This document shows positions 24,180 to 37,065 of a stretch of DNA of 64,000 nucleotides, piece after piece. The translations under genes and the position numbers were made by a program. Each line of letters opens with the position of its first letter. Position 1 is the first letter of the stretch. The DNA is taken from assembly GCA_034231615.1 (NCBI GenBank), contig CM067318.1:33479909-33543908 (forward strand), in the 5' to 3' direction. Source of the DNA: Meghimatium bilineatum. Lineage: Eukaryota > Mollusca > Gastropoda > Stylommatophora > Philomycidae. A model generated the notes under the pieces. It was given only the letters and a program-made list of their open reading frames with translations. It was not told where the DNA came from and searched no databases.

Positions 24180-26365
24180 TCTCTCTAAATATATATATAT
24201 ATATAAGTTAAATCTCACTTATCTCCCTATATACAACTACATATTACACCTTCTCTATCTCCCTATATACAACTACATCTCACACACCTTCTATATCTTC
24301 CTATATACGACTACATCTCACACCTTCTCTATCTCCCCATATACAACTACATCTCACACCTTCTCTATCTCCCCATATACAACTACATCTCACACCTTCT
24401 CTATCTCCCCATATACAACTACATCTCACACCTTCTCTATCTCCCCATATACAACTACATCTCACACACCTTCTATATCTTCCTATATACGACTACATCT
24501 CACACCTTCTCTATCTCCATATATACAACTACATCTCACACACCTTCTATATCTTCCTATATACGACTACATCTCACACACCTTCTATATCTTCCTATAT
24601 ACGACTACATCTCACACCTTCTCTATCTCCCCATATACAACTACATCTCACACACCTTCTCTATCTCCCCATATACAGCTACATCTCACACACCTTCTCT
24701 ATCTCCCTATATACATTTATATATCACACACCTTCTCTATCTTCCCATATACGACTACATCTCACACACCTTCTATATCTTCCTATATACGACTACATCT
24801 CACACACCTTCTCTATCTCCCCATATACAACTACATCTCACACACCTTCTCTATCTCCCCATATACAACTACATCTCACACACCTTCTCTATCTCCCTAT
24901 ATGCATTTATATATCACACACCTTCTATATCTCCCTATATACGACTACATCACTCACCTTCCATATCTCCCTATATACGACTACATCTCACACACCTTCT
25001 ATATCTCCCTATATACGACTACATCACTCACCTTCCATATCTCCCTATATACGACTACATCTCACACACCTTCTCTATCTCCCCATATACAACTACATCT
25101 CACACACCTTCTCTATCTCCCCATATACAACTACATCTCACACACCTTCTCTATCTCCCCATATACAACTACATCTCACACACCTTCTCTATCTCCCTAT
25201 ATGCATTTATATATCACACACCTTCTATATCTCCCTATATACGACTACATCACTCACCTTCCATATCTCCCTATATACGACTACATCTCACACACCTTCT
25301 CTATCTCCCCATATACAACTACATCTCACACACCTTCTCTATCTCCCCATATACAACTACATCTCACACACCTTCTCTATCTCCCTATATGCATTTATAT
25401 ATCACACACCTTCTATATCTCCCTATATACGACTACATCACTCACCTTCCATATCTCCCTATATACGACTACATCTCACACACCTTCTATATCTCCCTAT
25501 ATACGACTACATCACTCACCTTCCATATCTCCCTATATACGACTACATCTCACACACCTTCTCTATCTCCCCATATACAACTACATCTCACACACCTTCT
25601 CTATCTCCCCATATACAACTACATCTCACACACCTTCTCTATCTCCCCATATACAACTACATCTCACACACCTTCTCTATCTCCCTATATGCATTTATAT
25701 ATCACACACCTTCTATATCTCCCTATATACGACTACATCACTCACCTTCCATATCTCCCTATATACGACTACATCTCACACACCTTCTATATCTCCCTAT
25801 ATACGACTACATCACTCACCTTCCATATCTCCCTATATACGACTACATCTCACACACCTTCTATATCTTCCTATATACGACTACATCTCACACACCTTCT
25901 CTATCTCCCCATATACAACTACATCTCACACACCTTCTCTATCTCCCTATATGCATTTATATATCACACACCTTCTCTATCTCCCCATATACAACTACAT
26001 CTCACACACCTTCTCTATCTCCCTATATACATTTATATATCACACACCTTCTATATCTTCCTATATACGACTACATCACTCACCTTCCATATCTCCATAT
26101 ATACGATTACATCTCACACACCTTCTATATCTCCCTATATACGACTACATCTCACACACCTTCTATATCTTCCTATATACGACTACCTCACACCTTCTCT
26201 ATCTCCCTATATACGATTACATCTCACACACCTTCTATATCTCCTTATATACGGCTCCATCGCACACACCTTCTATCTCCCCATATACGACTACATCTCA
26301 CACACCTTCTATATCTCCCTATATACGACTACATCTCACACACCTTCTATATCTCCCTATATCCT
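24180..26365. repeat. 38-bp minisatellite, about 57 copies (2.2 kb)
   Basis: Unit: tacaactacatctcacacac then cttctctatctccccata. The left end includes 36-bp units lacking one ac. Variants (acgactac, atttatat, cactcaccttcc) alternate in blocks, so higher-order units of several copies recur, for example around 24900, 25200, 25380 and 25680. The strand is pyrimidine-rich and has no stop codons, which yields a spurious 797-residue plus-strand frame cycling through all three phases. Confidence 0.97.
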
Positions 26366-26626
26366 CCACACATCTTCCTCCTAGATATAATGTTTTTAAT
26401 AATATCTTAACTGTTGGAGTCTCGTGATTTAATATACAGCCGGAAATTATTTTCGTCTAGCAATTTTTAGCGATCTTTTGTTATTGTCAAGACTAGCAGT
26501 GTTTGCTGCACTTCCGCCAAACACACTCAGACTTATACACAATCCATCAAATGTGATATTTCTTAGTATACACGTAGTTGGCCGGGGAACTAAAGGGGAT
26601 GTGCATACATTACGTCAACATTATAT

Positions 26627-27318
26627 AAGAGACAGATAATTAAGACACATTAATTTAAACGTTAAGAGACAGATAATTAAGACATTATTTTAAACGTTAA
26701 GAGACAGATAATTAAGACACATTATTTTAAACGTTAAGAGACAGGTAATTAAGACACATTATTTTAAACGTTAAGAGACATTAATTAAGACACATTATTT
26801 TAAACGTTAAGAGACAGGTAATTAAGACACATTATTTTAAACTTTAAGAGACATATAATTAAGACACATTATTTTAAACGTTAAGAGACAGGTAATTAAG
26901 ACACATTATTTTAAACGTTAAGAGACAGGTAATTAAGACACATTATTTTAAACTTTAAGAGACAGATAATTAAGACACATTATTTTAAACGTTAAGAGAC
27001 AGGTAATTAAGACACATTATTTTAAACGTTAAGAGGCAGGTAATTAAGACACATTATTTTAAACGTTAAGAGACAGATAATTAAGACACATTATTTTAAA
27101 CGTTAAGAGACAGGTAATTAAGACACATTATTTTAAACGTTAAGAGACAGATAATTAAGACACATTATGTTAAACGTTAAGAGACAGGTAATTAAGACAC
27201 ATTATTTTAAACGTTAAGAGACAGATAATTAAGACACATTATTTTAAACGTTAAGAGACAGATAATTAAGACATTATTTTAAACGTTAAGAGACAGATAA
27301 TTAAGACATTATTTTAAA
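26627..27318. repeat. 37-bp tandem repeat, about 19 copies
   Basis: Unit: gagacagataattaagacac then attattttaaacgttaa. The units are highly alike. The main variation is cagata/caggta and loss of ac in acacatt. It starts about 260 bp after the 38-bp array. Confidence 0.97.
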
Positions 27319-27672
27319 CGTAGTGTAGAAACAGAAGGTAGAGCCGGATACAAGCACGTCGATGATTCAGATATTATGATAATGTAGCACTGTAGCTGTA
27401 AACAAACCACTCTTGATATCTCACATCATTTCTGGCGAGATTACAATGTTTTGAGTGAAAAAAGACATCAGCCGAGGCGGTTACAGCAATGTCCGTGGGG
27501 CTCTCTGTGACAATATTTGCTAAGGAGGTTACTTAATCAGACTTCCAGTCCATACTTCAGACAAATCAAAATGGTATGCATCTTTACGAGACGATCGCAA
27601 TTACAGCTACGTCGAAACTCCAAGTTGTCACATGGATCATACTATTCAGGACATTCTGGTGTGGGCGATACT

Positions 27673-28013
27673 GAGAGATTGGATTCTTGATTAGAAACTG
27701 GCCTCACATCACGTAGGGCATTCCCATAAGTGCCCTGCCCTCTGCTCCAGCAACCTTCCGACTCCATGGTGTTTCGAGTCTAATGCCGCCGAAACAGACG
27801 TCGACATCAGGGCACAACTCTGGCCCTTGCGACAGGTTTCTTTGTTGTTCCGCCTACCCTCGACGTGCCCATCCTAGTTCAAGCACAACGTCGGCCTGTC
27901 GGAACAACATGATAACTGTTATCGAAGGTTATGACTACGGGATTGTATAGATGACGTGCCATGACGCTTCTATAAGAAGATAACCTCAATACAAAGGCAT
28001 GTCGTCTACTAAG
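27673..28013 (+). repeat. Dispersed repeat Y, copy 1 (340 bp)
   Basis: Matches the reverse complement of 46798-47134 along its length, including cttgattagaaactggcctc at one end and tataagaagataacctcaat at the other. Similarity stops at ctactaag on one side and near gattcttgatt on the other. It is richer in GC than its surroundings. No RT, tRNA-like or terminal inverted repeat signature was recognised, so the class is unknown. Confidence 0.85.
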
Positions 28014-28369
28014 TTTTCTGTTGCATGGTTGGTTTGTCTAGTGAGCCATTGGTGAGACCCACAGACGCAACCGCATGCGCAAAGAGATCGGATAGACGTG
28101 CACTATTAAGGCATCAATAGACTGGGAATTTAAGATGGATAAGGCGACGTGCTGACTTGTGGGAACCTCTTTTAATAACACATATATGGTGTGATTTGAA
28201 GATTTCGTTATTATATATGGTAGCTTAAGTGAACACATGCAGTAGGAAATGAGAAGAATGTACAATCAGTGGACCAAGAAAATTATCAGCATGCATACAC
28301 TTCGTGATATGTCCGGGGAAACTGAGCACCTATAAGTTTTCTCAGAGTGTATGCTATTGACTCCTCATA

Positions 28370-28715
28370 GTCATTACCAGATTTACTCATAGTCATTACT
28401 CATAGTCATTAACATTATATGCACATGTTAATCTTGCACCTACTACCGAGGGTTATTATTGTGTGTACATCTTAATTAATGTTTCACTTACTCCCGAGGG
28501 TTATTGTTGTATGTACATGTTAATGTTTCATCTACTCCCGAGGGTTATTTTATGCACATGTTAATGTTTCACCTACTACCGAGGGTTATTGTTGTATGTA
28601 CTTGTTAATGTTTCATTTACTCACTAGGGTTATTATCGTATGCATGTGTTAATGTTTCATCTTCTCCTGAGGACTATTATTGTATGCACATGTTAATGTT
28701 TCACCTACTCCCGAC
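28370..28715. repeat. ~44-bp tandem repeat, about 7 copies
   Basis: Unit: ctactcccgagggttattgt then tgtatgtacatgttaatgtttcac. The units vary by substitutions and small indels. Confidence 0.9.
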
Positions 28716-28767
28716 TTTTGAAATTTTTTTATACCTTTAATTTGTATATAATGAACGATATATGTAC

Positions 28768-28822
28768 AAGAGATTAACTCGGTAACAGTCCTGGACGCAG
28801 GGATTGATTCCCCAATCCAGCA
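28768..28822 (+). repeat. tRNA-like SINE head
   Basis: ttaactcggtaacagtcctg resembles an A box with D-arm, and ggattgattcccc resembles a B box, at tRNA spacing. The acceptor stem is not convincing, so it is a SINE head or relic. Confidence 0.45.
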
Positions 28823-29059
28823 AATCATAATTAGTAGGGTCGAACAAGTCCGCCATATTATACATATCCCCAAGATAAATTGTCACTGCAATGGTCTTCA
28901 TTTTGGACTGAAACATTTCGTGAACATCATATCAGCCCTACACACACCGTACTGTAAGTCTGGTTATCCTTACTCGGCCGCCGATTACCCATTGTATCAG
29001 GAAAAAATATGTTCTGTTCCAAGATAATATTTTTTTTTTATGTAGTAAATTTATTTCAA

Positions 29060-29290
29060 AGCAACTGTCAACATACCTATTGCAAAGTAATCTTACGGTA
29101 GCTTCTGAGTAAATTAGAATCCTTATCAGGTTTATGGAACGGCCTCAAACAACTATGTAGACACTCTTGCGGTGCATACAAACTCTTCACACTAGCGTTG
29201 ACAACCCCCACGAATATGTCGGAAAAAAATTGTATTAATATCTGTGGCTTCCGGGGCTCACTGATTAAGCATATTCTAGAATGCATTGTT
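29060..29290 (-). pseudogene. Possible Jockey-type RT N-terminal fragment (minus strand)
   Basis: The end of the 69-residue minus frame reads PFHKPDKDSNLLRSYRKITL, which resembles the IPKPGKDxxxxSSYRPISL motif of Jockey/CR1 RTs. The rest gives no support, so this is tentative. Confidence 0.4.
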
Positions 29291-29391
29291 CATATACATA
29301 ATCTTACGTGTGTTACAATGAATATTAAAACATCATAATTTAATCTTAGAAGTGTCATCTATAGAATTGTACACATCCAATAGATGTGTGT

Positions 29392-29586
29392 GTTCGTTTA
29401 TCACAAGTGATAATGACCATTTGTTACACGACTTTTCAAAATTCAGTACAAATTATGTTCTTCAGTATAAGTTCGTAAATGGTTAATACGTCATATTTGA
29501 GCCGCAAATGTCATTTGTCATTTCGGCACGGAATGACCACCGTAGAAGGATTTTGGTCTACCCGCTGTTGAGCTGCTGCATTTCCA
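29392..29586 (-). pseudogene. LINE family D: 3'-end fragment (minus strand)
   Basis: The minus strand gives ggaaatgcagcagctcaaca, then a match to the sequence before the zinc finger of the 8-kb copy, then gtaacaaatggtcattatca and acgaacacacacatc. The C2H2 codons are deleted. Confidence 0.75.
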
Positions 29587-29589
29587 GTA

Positions 29590-30920
29590 GATAATTTAAG
29601 CAACATCAGATAATATATTTTATTCATCTTGACTTCACCGCCTATAGATACATTTTATGAAACTCTGTCTCTGCTCTCTGTACTGTATAAACTTTCCGAA
29701 AATTTAGTTACCTCTCTTTGACGTAGGTTAAGGACGTTTACAACGACGCCGTTTTTGTGTGGAAGAAATCACGCTGGTTTCTATGGTTCTACATAGCACG
29801 GAAAACATTATGTCGCTAACATACAAACACTATGTGCACTAAAAACTGTATGACTATTACAAAACATAAGTAGATCTGTACTTGTGTACAGTTTTACTGC
29901 AGCACTCGTTATAGTTTTTAAGATATTGTAATGACAAGTTTACTAACAAACTACGACTTGTATAACTCTAGGATTCCTTGTATTGTCTGTTTCTAATTTT
30001 GAGTGCAGACATTAAAATTTACCATGGAATTGCATGCATTTTAAAATAAATATTCTATATATGAAACATAAATAAAGTAATGAGAAATATGTCTGCTAGA
30101 GGAGCAATATAGAAACATAAAAGAAAGGCATGCAAACATAAAAATGTTCTGTTAACAGGGCCGTAGATATGATTAAGGAGGGGGTTGTACCATAATTGTT
30201 TTAAATATTTTTTTCTGCAAATAATGTACACTATTTAAAGGGCACTTTGAGGACCTTCTTCCGATACATCGCTACGGGTGTGGTTTCTCCGAAAATGTTG
30301 GTTAAGTTCCTAGTACTAAAAACTATGTTCAGAGTGACTAAAGGAAGGATTTAAACACCACAAACTACTTCCTTATCTACGGGCATGTGTGTTCATGGGA
30401 GTTTTATGATAATATCTAGCAGTGTCTGGTATAGTCCCTTCCTATTATTAAATATAGAAACGAAACTACGGCAGATTTTTGTTTACTGATGTATTCTATA
30501 TTTGTGAGTAGCGTGCTGTTGTAGATCGCTGTTCTATCACCTTGTTATTAAATATGTTCTCTGTAAACAGGCAATGTTTCGTCGTGGTCATATTTCCATA
30601 TCTAGTAATCCAGCAATGTATTCCTTGTATTCTCTTTACCCGAAACTTTTCTTCAAGAATTCATCATCTATGTTCAGGTCTCTATAGACGTCTGCGTTTG
30701 TTTGTCCTTCTGTCCATAAGAGACTCTTAAAACATGTCTATAGTATTGCATTTCAAATGATATTGCCTATTCCATTACGAATGTCATAGTCCAAGAGTCA
30801 TTTTTCTGTGATATGTTTTGTAGGGACATTGTTAATCACTTGCATTGAATCAACTTCGTTTGTTAATTTACCTAGATTCTTAAAGTTGTCATGTTATAGT
30901 TGTTCTATGCCAATGACAAT
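29590..30920. other. Unassigned AT-rich sequence
   Basis: No recognised repeat or coding region in 1.3 kb. The frame at 30542-30730 has no known domain. Confidence 0.3.
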
Positions 30921-30929
30921 GTAATAAGT

Positions 30930-31112
30930 ACTGGAAGATCAAGGCGAGAACAGACAGGGGACGACAAAGAGAAAAGTTGCTAGAAGAACCAGTATTGTGG
31001 CGTGGTAGAAGTTTACCAATCAAGCTTATTGACAACACAAGAGACAGAATGTTGTGAAGAAACATGATCGTCTACGCCATTCGCATGGCACTTAATTGAT
31101 TGATTGATTGAT
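30930..31112 (+). pseudogene. LINE family C: 3' end with (ATTG)n tail
   Basis: Reads GKIKARTDRGRQREKLLEE, then LIDNTRDRMLWRNMIVYAI, and ends in ggcacttaattgattgattg, a simple-repeat tail. It matches 44984-45222 and 58990-59100. Confidence 0.8.
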
Positions 31113-33420
31113 TGATGTCAATGACTATTATATGTGTGAGTTAATCTGTTGATATGCATTATTTTTTTTAACTTTTTGTTTTGAGGAAAAGATTTTGAGC
31201 ATTGCTATGATCTTTAACTGACATAATCATGTGTTGTAGATATGTGGGTACTTTATAATATTATATCAGTGTTTCTCTTCTTACCCAGTTTCTGGAATCA
31301 CATGTCCGCTGATATTAAGGGTAAAAACATAATACACAGATGGTGCAAAGATGTAGATTGCAAGAGACATGGATGTTTTATAAAATGTCATTGAAAAAGG
31401 TGCAGATACTGTGAGGTTGTGCTGATGGGAACAAAATTAAATTGATTACAATTTCAGAAGAGAAAATAAAATGAGGTACAAACACAAAATAGCTAAGAAA
31501 GTGAGTATCACCGAGTACAGAAACACTGAATACCTAGGGACATAAGAGATAGACAGAGTAATACAATCACTAAGTAAGTATGAAAGAGAGTTACTGAAAC
31601 AGTGATTAGATATGTACATAAGCAAGTAACAACAATAACAGTAACAATGAAACATTGAATACGTTTAATTTAAGTCAATTATTTTTAAATTTGCAATTAA
31701 CTAGAATTACCTCACAACTAGGCTCACATCCATAACATTGCAATAGTAAATATGCAGAAACTAAGGAAAGTTAGTTTGTAAAGAATCACAGAGCACAGAA
31801 TCATGAATCACAGAATCTGATGTTGAGAGTACAACTTGACTGCCAGATAAAGTAGACATGAATGATAAGCTCTCACTCTCTCAGGATTGTATTATCAATT
31901 TAATAATCATTATTATTATCATCATCGTCATCATGCAATATGAATGTTGGTCTAATCATAGAGGACAGTAACAAGTCATCAAGAAAGTCTTGTATATCTG
32001 CGTATGGCAAGAGACATTTTCTTCGTCAGACTACATATTACTAATCTGTATGAATTTGAGTATGAAAATAGAAGAAGATATGTGCTCAATGTTTTTTTTT
32101 CTAGGGAATATTACTAATCTTTGCATCAGTTCTATAATGAAAGCCTAGTCTCTCCTGCTGGTGTTACTGGGACACTTTTGCCGCAGTCTGCCCATGGTCA
32201 ACTTAGAAAACAAAATTGCTAAACTTAATTTGGATGAAATCTTTTCATCTCTTTTTTTGCAGATATTACAAAATGTGATTTATAAATTGAGTACACATTC
32301 AACACTACAAGGTAATTCTAAATATAACTAAATTATCGCACAATGGAAGCAGTGAAATTAGATTTCGATGGAGTTTAGAATGTCTTTTAAAAAACAGTGT
32401 ACTACATACACATTTATTTAATTTTAATAGCAGTACTATTTGTGTATATTTTTCAGCCATGATTTATGTAACCCACAAGCTACTTTAACATATATCATCA
32501 ATCATCCATTCCTCATACAAAAAACAAGAACAGACAACTCAAAAGATACCACACAAAAATGCACACGAAACTGTGATCAATTAAACACTAAGTATATCAT
32601 TGATATTTTTACATTAAGAACCTGGCTTGTACAGCCTATATTTCAAATATACAATTTTTAATTAAACAATTATTTTTTAAATAGAGTAGTTGCATGAATA
32701 GTTGGATGAACGTTTAGTAACTGTGTGCTTGCTTATTATAAAGTTTAATTCCTCTATTTTTTTATTTTAGCTTTTGTTATTATAATTGTTTAATGATTTG
32801 AATTAAAGCTTTAACTATCCCGCCAAACATTCTGTCATGAAAGAGGTGTCCATACCTACCAGGATCTTATCCATGTACGTAGATCAGCCTAGAACGCAAT
32901 TTCCGTCGTCCAAGGGCACACTTGAATTATGGAGGATTAACAATGGTGTTTTCCTGATTCTGGGCTCTCTCATGCATTTATCACATTCAACATAAGGTCA
33001 TTTTTTTAGCAGATCAAATGTACTAAATATCTATAGCCGGTTACCAGGACTGACTGTTAGGACATTGATCATGCAGGAGTTACATTCGCATGTCATCGAA
33101 AGTTAACTGTTGCATAGATTTATTTGTATCTGATAAATTAATAGTAAAGATATTCAGACAACATACACATGATGTGGGTGCATAAATAAAATATTCATAT
33201 CAGAGTGTATGAGTTAATTATATACAATAGGCATACTATCATTAACCTAGAAATATATTCATTTCATGATATATACGCTATTTCTTTGTTCTAATTATTA
33301 TTTGGGTTCATACACCAGAATTAAAAATACTATACAGAATAGTACGATAATGCTAAACACGATCTCAATTAAAAACATACTCACGTGTAAAACGGGTAAT
33401 GAAGTCCTACTGAATGATGA
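31113..33420. other. Unassigned sequence; possible PLE scrap near 31.98-32.03 kb
   Basis: The minus strand at about 31975-32010 reads LPYADIQDFLDDLLLSS, comparable with LPYGNISDFLDSVFEP in the PLE at 44.86 kb. It is too short to call firmly. A ttattattatcatcatcgtc simple repeat lies beside it (about 31908-31935). Nothing else is recognised. Confidence 0.3.
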
Positions 33421-33486
33421 CTAAAACACTACACACTATCACTAACGGATGTAAATATGGTACATATAACAAAACACAGAATATAA

Positions 33487-34220
33487 TCAACAGATGACAA
33501 TACACAGGACAAAGTCGACGTTTCGGCCCAATAGGCCTTTTTCAAGATACGGACATAACATACAAACATAAAAAAACCACAAGTAAAAATGAATGCGTAT
33601 CCGCGTGAAATGTGGTACTAAGATAGATACCGGAAGCATACGATCAGGAAGTACACAAAGACGATAATACAGGTAGAACGAGAGGAACAAAACGATGACG
33701 TAACAAAGACCAATACGACCGAGAACTAAGCGAAAGAGTGGTCGGAATTGAGTCCAAATGGCTTGATGATACCCAACTCGAAAATGAGACGATTTTCGAG
33801 GGCGTACCTAGATCTATCATCGGTGGTGCAGGATCTGATGGCAGTGACCTGAATGTCAAGGACACCACGGTGGCCATCGCCGTTGAAGTGATTGGCCACA
33901 GGAGTGGGTGTTCTGTGTTTGATAGCATGCAAGTGGTTGCAGAAGCGGTCGTTCAGTCTAAGGCCAGTCTCACCGATATATTGCTTACCACAGCGTTTAC
34001 ATATGATCACGTAAATAACATTACGTGATTCACATGTAAAGGCCTCATCGATGGAGAAACTGGCCTTGGGGAATGAGATGGAGCGCATCTGAACCACATA
34101 AGGACATGTGAAACAACGACCGCGTGAGCACCGCACGGTACCAAAATGGTCAGGTGCAGAGGACCTGAGGTGGCTGTGGACCAAGATGTTCTTCAGATTT
34201 TTATCGCACCACAGATCACC
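33487..34220 (-). pseudogene. Penelope-like element: GIY-YIG endonuclease and 3' end
   Basis: A 152-residue minus frame (34184-33726, homology extending to about 34220) contains a Cys cluster (CSRGRCFTC), then IYVI (57-60) and QYIGETG (68-74), which are the GIY and YIG motifs. Downstream are R76/R80, H105 and E130 in YALENRLI, the expected catalytic glutamate. This is the C-terminal nuclease of PLEs, which nicks target DNA. The upstream RT is absent, so the copy is 5'-truncated. The frame is uninterrupted, so it is relatively young. The 3' UTR ends with the hairpin at 33513-33547. Confidence 0.88.
33513..33547 (-). ncRNA. Hammerhead-like PLE 3' hairpin, best copy
   Basis: The minus strand reads cttgaaaaaggcc, loop tatt, then gggccgaaacgtcgac. 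PLEs are known to carry minimal hammerhead ribozymes with a CUGAUGA box, stem II, GAAA box. The GAAAC side is intact here, while the CUGAUGA side reads cttgaaa, so self-cleavage is doubtful. Placement right after the GIY-YIG ORF supports the identification as PLE sequence. Confidence 0.55.
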
Positions 34221-35830
34221 GCTATTAGAGACATGGAATTCTTTATTTCCATATCATCAGCAGATGGAAAATTAATTATTATACGTTTAATACTATCATA
34301 TTGTTATAAAAACGTACGAAATAATTGCCTTTGTCAGGTTGTTTAAAAAAACCCAGAAATTTTCAGCAAACCTGCCTTCTTCTTGAAGACAGACAATTAT
34401 GTATGGCACAAAAAAAAAATGTAGTGGCTGTATTAAGTTATTTCGATACAAAAGAAACTTTAATCTAACACATTTAATGCAGTCAAACAACATTATGATA
34501 TGTTAATGATTCTATAAACAACAATTGATGACCCTGAACATAAATTATTATGTTGCTAAGAATATATTTTACTTATCAATTTTCTCGATTAACATAGGGA
34601 AAAAGCAGGTAAAATTGCATAAACATACCAGCATGCAACGCATGACCTTCCTCTTATTCGAAATAAATTTCAATCAAAACATAATATTTGGGGCGGCGTG
34701 ATCTGAATGACAGGAACACAATATTCCCCAGTTCAATAAATACATGTGAGTTAGCTATCTCAGTAAGGGGAACAAGAATCAGTTGTATAACTATCAATAA
34801 GATAGCCATATTTTCCTGCAAGTTAATTCTGATTGTTTCTTTTTGTTATTAAGTTTGAAGAACAGGTGACGAACACATAAGTATGCACATGTTTGTACTA
34901 CATATAGAATCAGCTATATAATCCCACACATAAATCTGATATACTTTTAGGTTAACTATACACTCAGCGATTTCAGGAAAAAAGAAATAATATATATTTA
35001 AGAAAATAGCTACAAGGAAATGTATTTACAAGATCAAATATACGTATTATTCAAGATTTAGATTATGCTAATGAAACCATTTTCTCCACGCCACACTTGG
35101 CTTATGTACAGGCAATTTCTGATGTAATCACACATTCTGTGACATGGGTTCATTGGGTTGTGAAAGTACACAGATGTTATTAACTCAAACTAGCATTTGT
35201 GAAGCAATCATTACTGTACTAAGTCATCGCTGTACAATAATAAGACATGTGTGGTGTCAATAATACATGTTGTCAAAGTATGTCTATTTACTTTATTGTT
35301 TGAAAGATTAAAGTATTTGGTTCATGACCTTTCGTTATAGCTTGGTGTTTTATCAATACGATCTTAGATACCTAGTCAGTTTCTGACCAGACACCACATA
35401 AATTGAATCGTCTTCAGCATGTACTAACAGATGTGGCTACTTCTGCATCTACCAAAAGCATTATCACTGTAATTCATTTCCTTTTGATTGCATCAAGAAC
35501 TTTAAAACAAAACAAAATAAAGACAACCATGCGTATCGATATAAAATATAATCGGACTCACTTGTTCAGTTGCAGATTTAAAAAAAAAACCAAATTGTAC
35601 CCACATGAAGATTACCGTGTGGCTACTATGACATGTACTTATAAAGTCATGTATTAGTCTTATATCATGTATGATACTGGTAATTGTGTCTGCGACTCCT
35701 GTGAAATCACTACTACTATTAGAGCTGTCTACCACTACTGTCAAATGTCTGCTATTCATGACAGTGTATGTAACATACATAAAATATTTGCTAACAATAC
35801 TGATGTCGGTAAGATCTATAGAATGTTATA
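34221..35830. other. Unassigned AT-rich sequence
   Basis: No recognised element in 1.6 kb. Short A-runs occur, for example at 35580. Open frames at 35403-35780 overlap on both strands without known similarity. Confidence 0.3.
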
Positions 35831-35839
35831 AATATATAT

Positions 35840-36465
35840 AACAAACTTAAACAAGTGACATAATTCACATACCTAGGAAACAATATTTAAAAAAACGGCA
35901 TGAGCAGCAAAAAAATACACTATAGATGTAGTAAAGCATACCAAGTCCTAGGGAAAATGACACCGATCTTCAGAAACAAATATGTAGATTTAAACACCAA
36001 AATAACACTACTCAAAACGATTAGTATGCCAACGCTGTGCTACCAAAGCGAAAAATGGACAATGACAGCACAAGACAAACGTAAACAAGTGACAGCTGAA
36101 ATGGAATACTTACACAGAATCCTAGAATATCGCTAAGAGACAGAGTGAGGAATGAGGATATTAGACAAAGAACCGGCACGAACAGCCAATTTTGGAATAT
36201 ATAAAGAATCAACAGATAAAATGGTTTGCATACAACAGCAGACTACCATCAGGCAGTATACCAGAGCAAGATATGCTATATATATATATATATATACAGT
36301 GAAGACAGACCTAGAGGCTGAACATAAAAAAATTTGGAAGACCGAAATAAAAGAGCGAAAAATTCCACAATATACTCAGCACACACGAGGGTCATCTCCA
36401 GAAAACCCTTCTACCCCTGGCACTGAATAGCAACAAAGGCTTTAGCGAATAGATAGATAGAAAGC
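35840..36465 (+). pseudogene. LINE family A: RT 3' end with GATA tail
   Basis: Plus frames read KAYQVLGKMTPIFRNKYVDL, then ISMPTLCYQSEKWTM (the RT thumb CETWT-type motif, altered), and KQVTAEMEYLHRIL. Stops are scattered. It ends ggctttagcgaatagataga, the same as the 2.5-kb copy. A TA microsatellite at 36281-36297 sits in the ORF. Family B sequence begins directly after the tail. Confidence 0.85.
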
Positions 36466-36665
36466 GACATGATGGTATAGAAAGGCTGATTTTAGAGGAC
36501 AGAGTACCAGGGGAGAAGAAGAGGAAGACCAAAAAGACGATGGACCAGCGACATCGAAGAATTCATGCACATGTCTCTGGCCATTGCAGGCCTGCTTGCC
36601 CGGGACAGAGAGGTGTTCAGAGTATGCACGACAAAGATAACGTTCTGGAAATAATAGGTCCATTG
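36466..36665 (+). pseudogene. LINE family B: RT ORF 3' end
   Basis: Across two frames it reads RHDGIERLILEDRVPG, then a KRRRGRPKRRW-type basic block, then FMHMSLAIAGLLARDREVFR and a final KITFWK. It abuts the family A tail upstream and the 39-bp array downstream. Confidence 0.8.
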
Positions 36666-36689
36666 ATATATAATACAAATGCCTTCGAC

Positions 36690-37065
36690 CTCTGCAAAAT
36701 ATCTGCCACTAATAGAGTTGTCTGAATCCTCTGTAAAATATCTGCAACTAATAGAGTTGTCTGAATCATCTGTAAAATATCTGCCACTAATAGAGTTGTC
36801 TGAAACCTCTGTAAAATATATGCCACTAATAGAGTTGTCTGAAACCTCTGTAAAATATCTGCCACTAATAGAGTTGTCTGAATCCTCTGTAAAATATCTG
36901 CCACTAATAGAGTTGTCTGAATCCTCTGTAAAATATCTGCCACTAATAGAGTTGTCTGAAACCTCTGTAAAATATCTGCTACTAATAGAGTTGTCTGAAA
37001 CCTCTGTAAAATATCTGCCACTAATAGAGTTGTCTGAAACCTCTGTAAAATATCTGCTACAATTG
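36690..37065. repeat. 39-bp tandem repeat, about 9.5 copies
   Basis: Unit: tagagttgtctgaaacctct then gtaaaatatctgccactaa. Its length is divisible by 3 and it is stop-free in frames of both strands, giving 13-residue periods (LIELSESSVKYLP on plus, LVADILQRFQTTL on minus). It starts within about 30 bp of a LINE 3' end. Confidence 0.95.

Noticed and set aside
24034-26427. A 797-residue open frame, seemingly a large Ser/Thr/Tyr-rich repeat protein
   Set aside because: It is produced by a stop-free 38-bp minisatellite. The unit length is not a multiple of 3, so the same DNA is read in all three phases.
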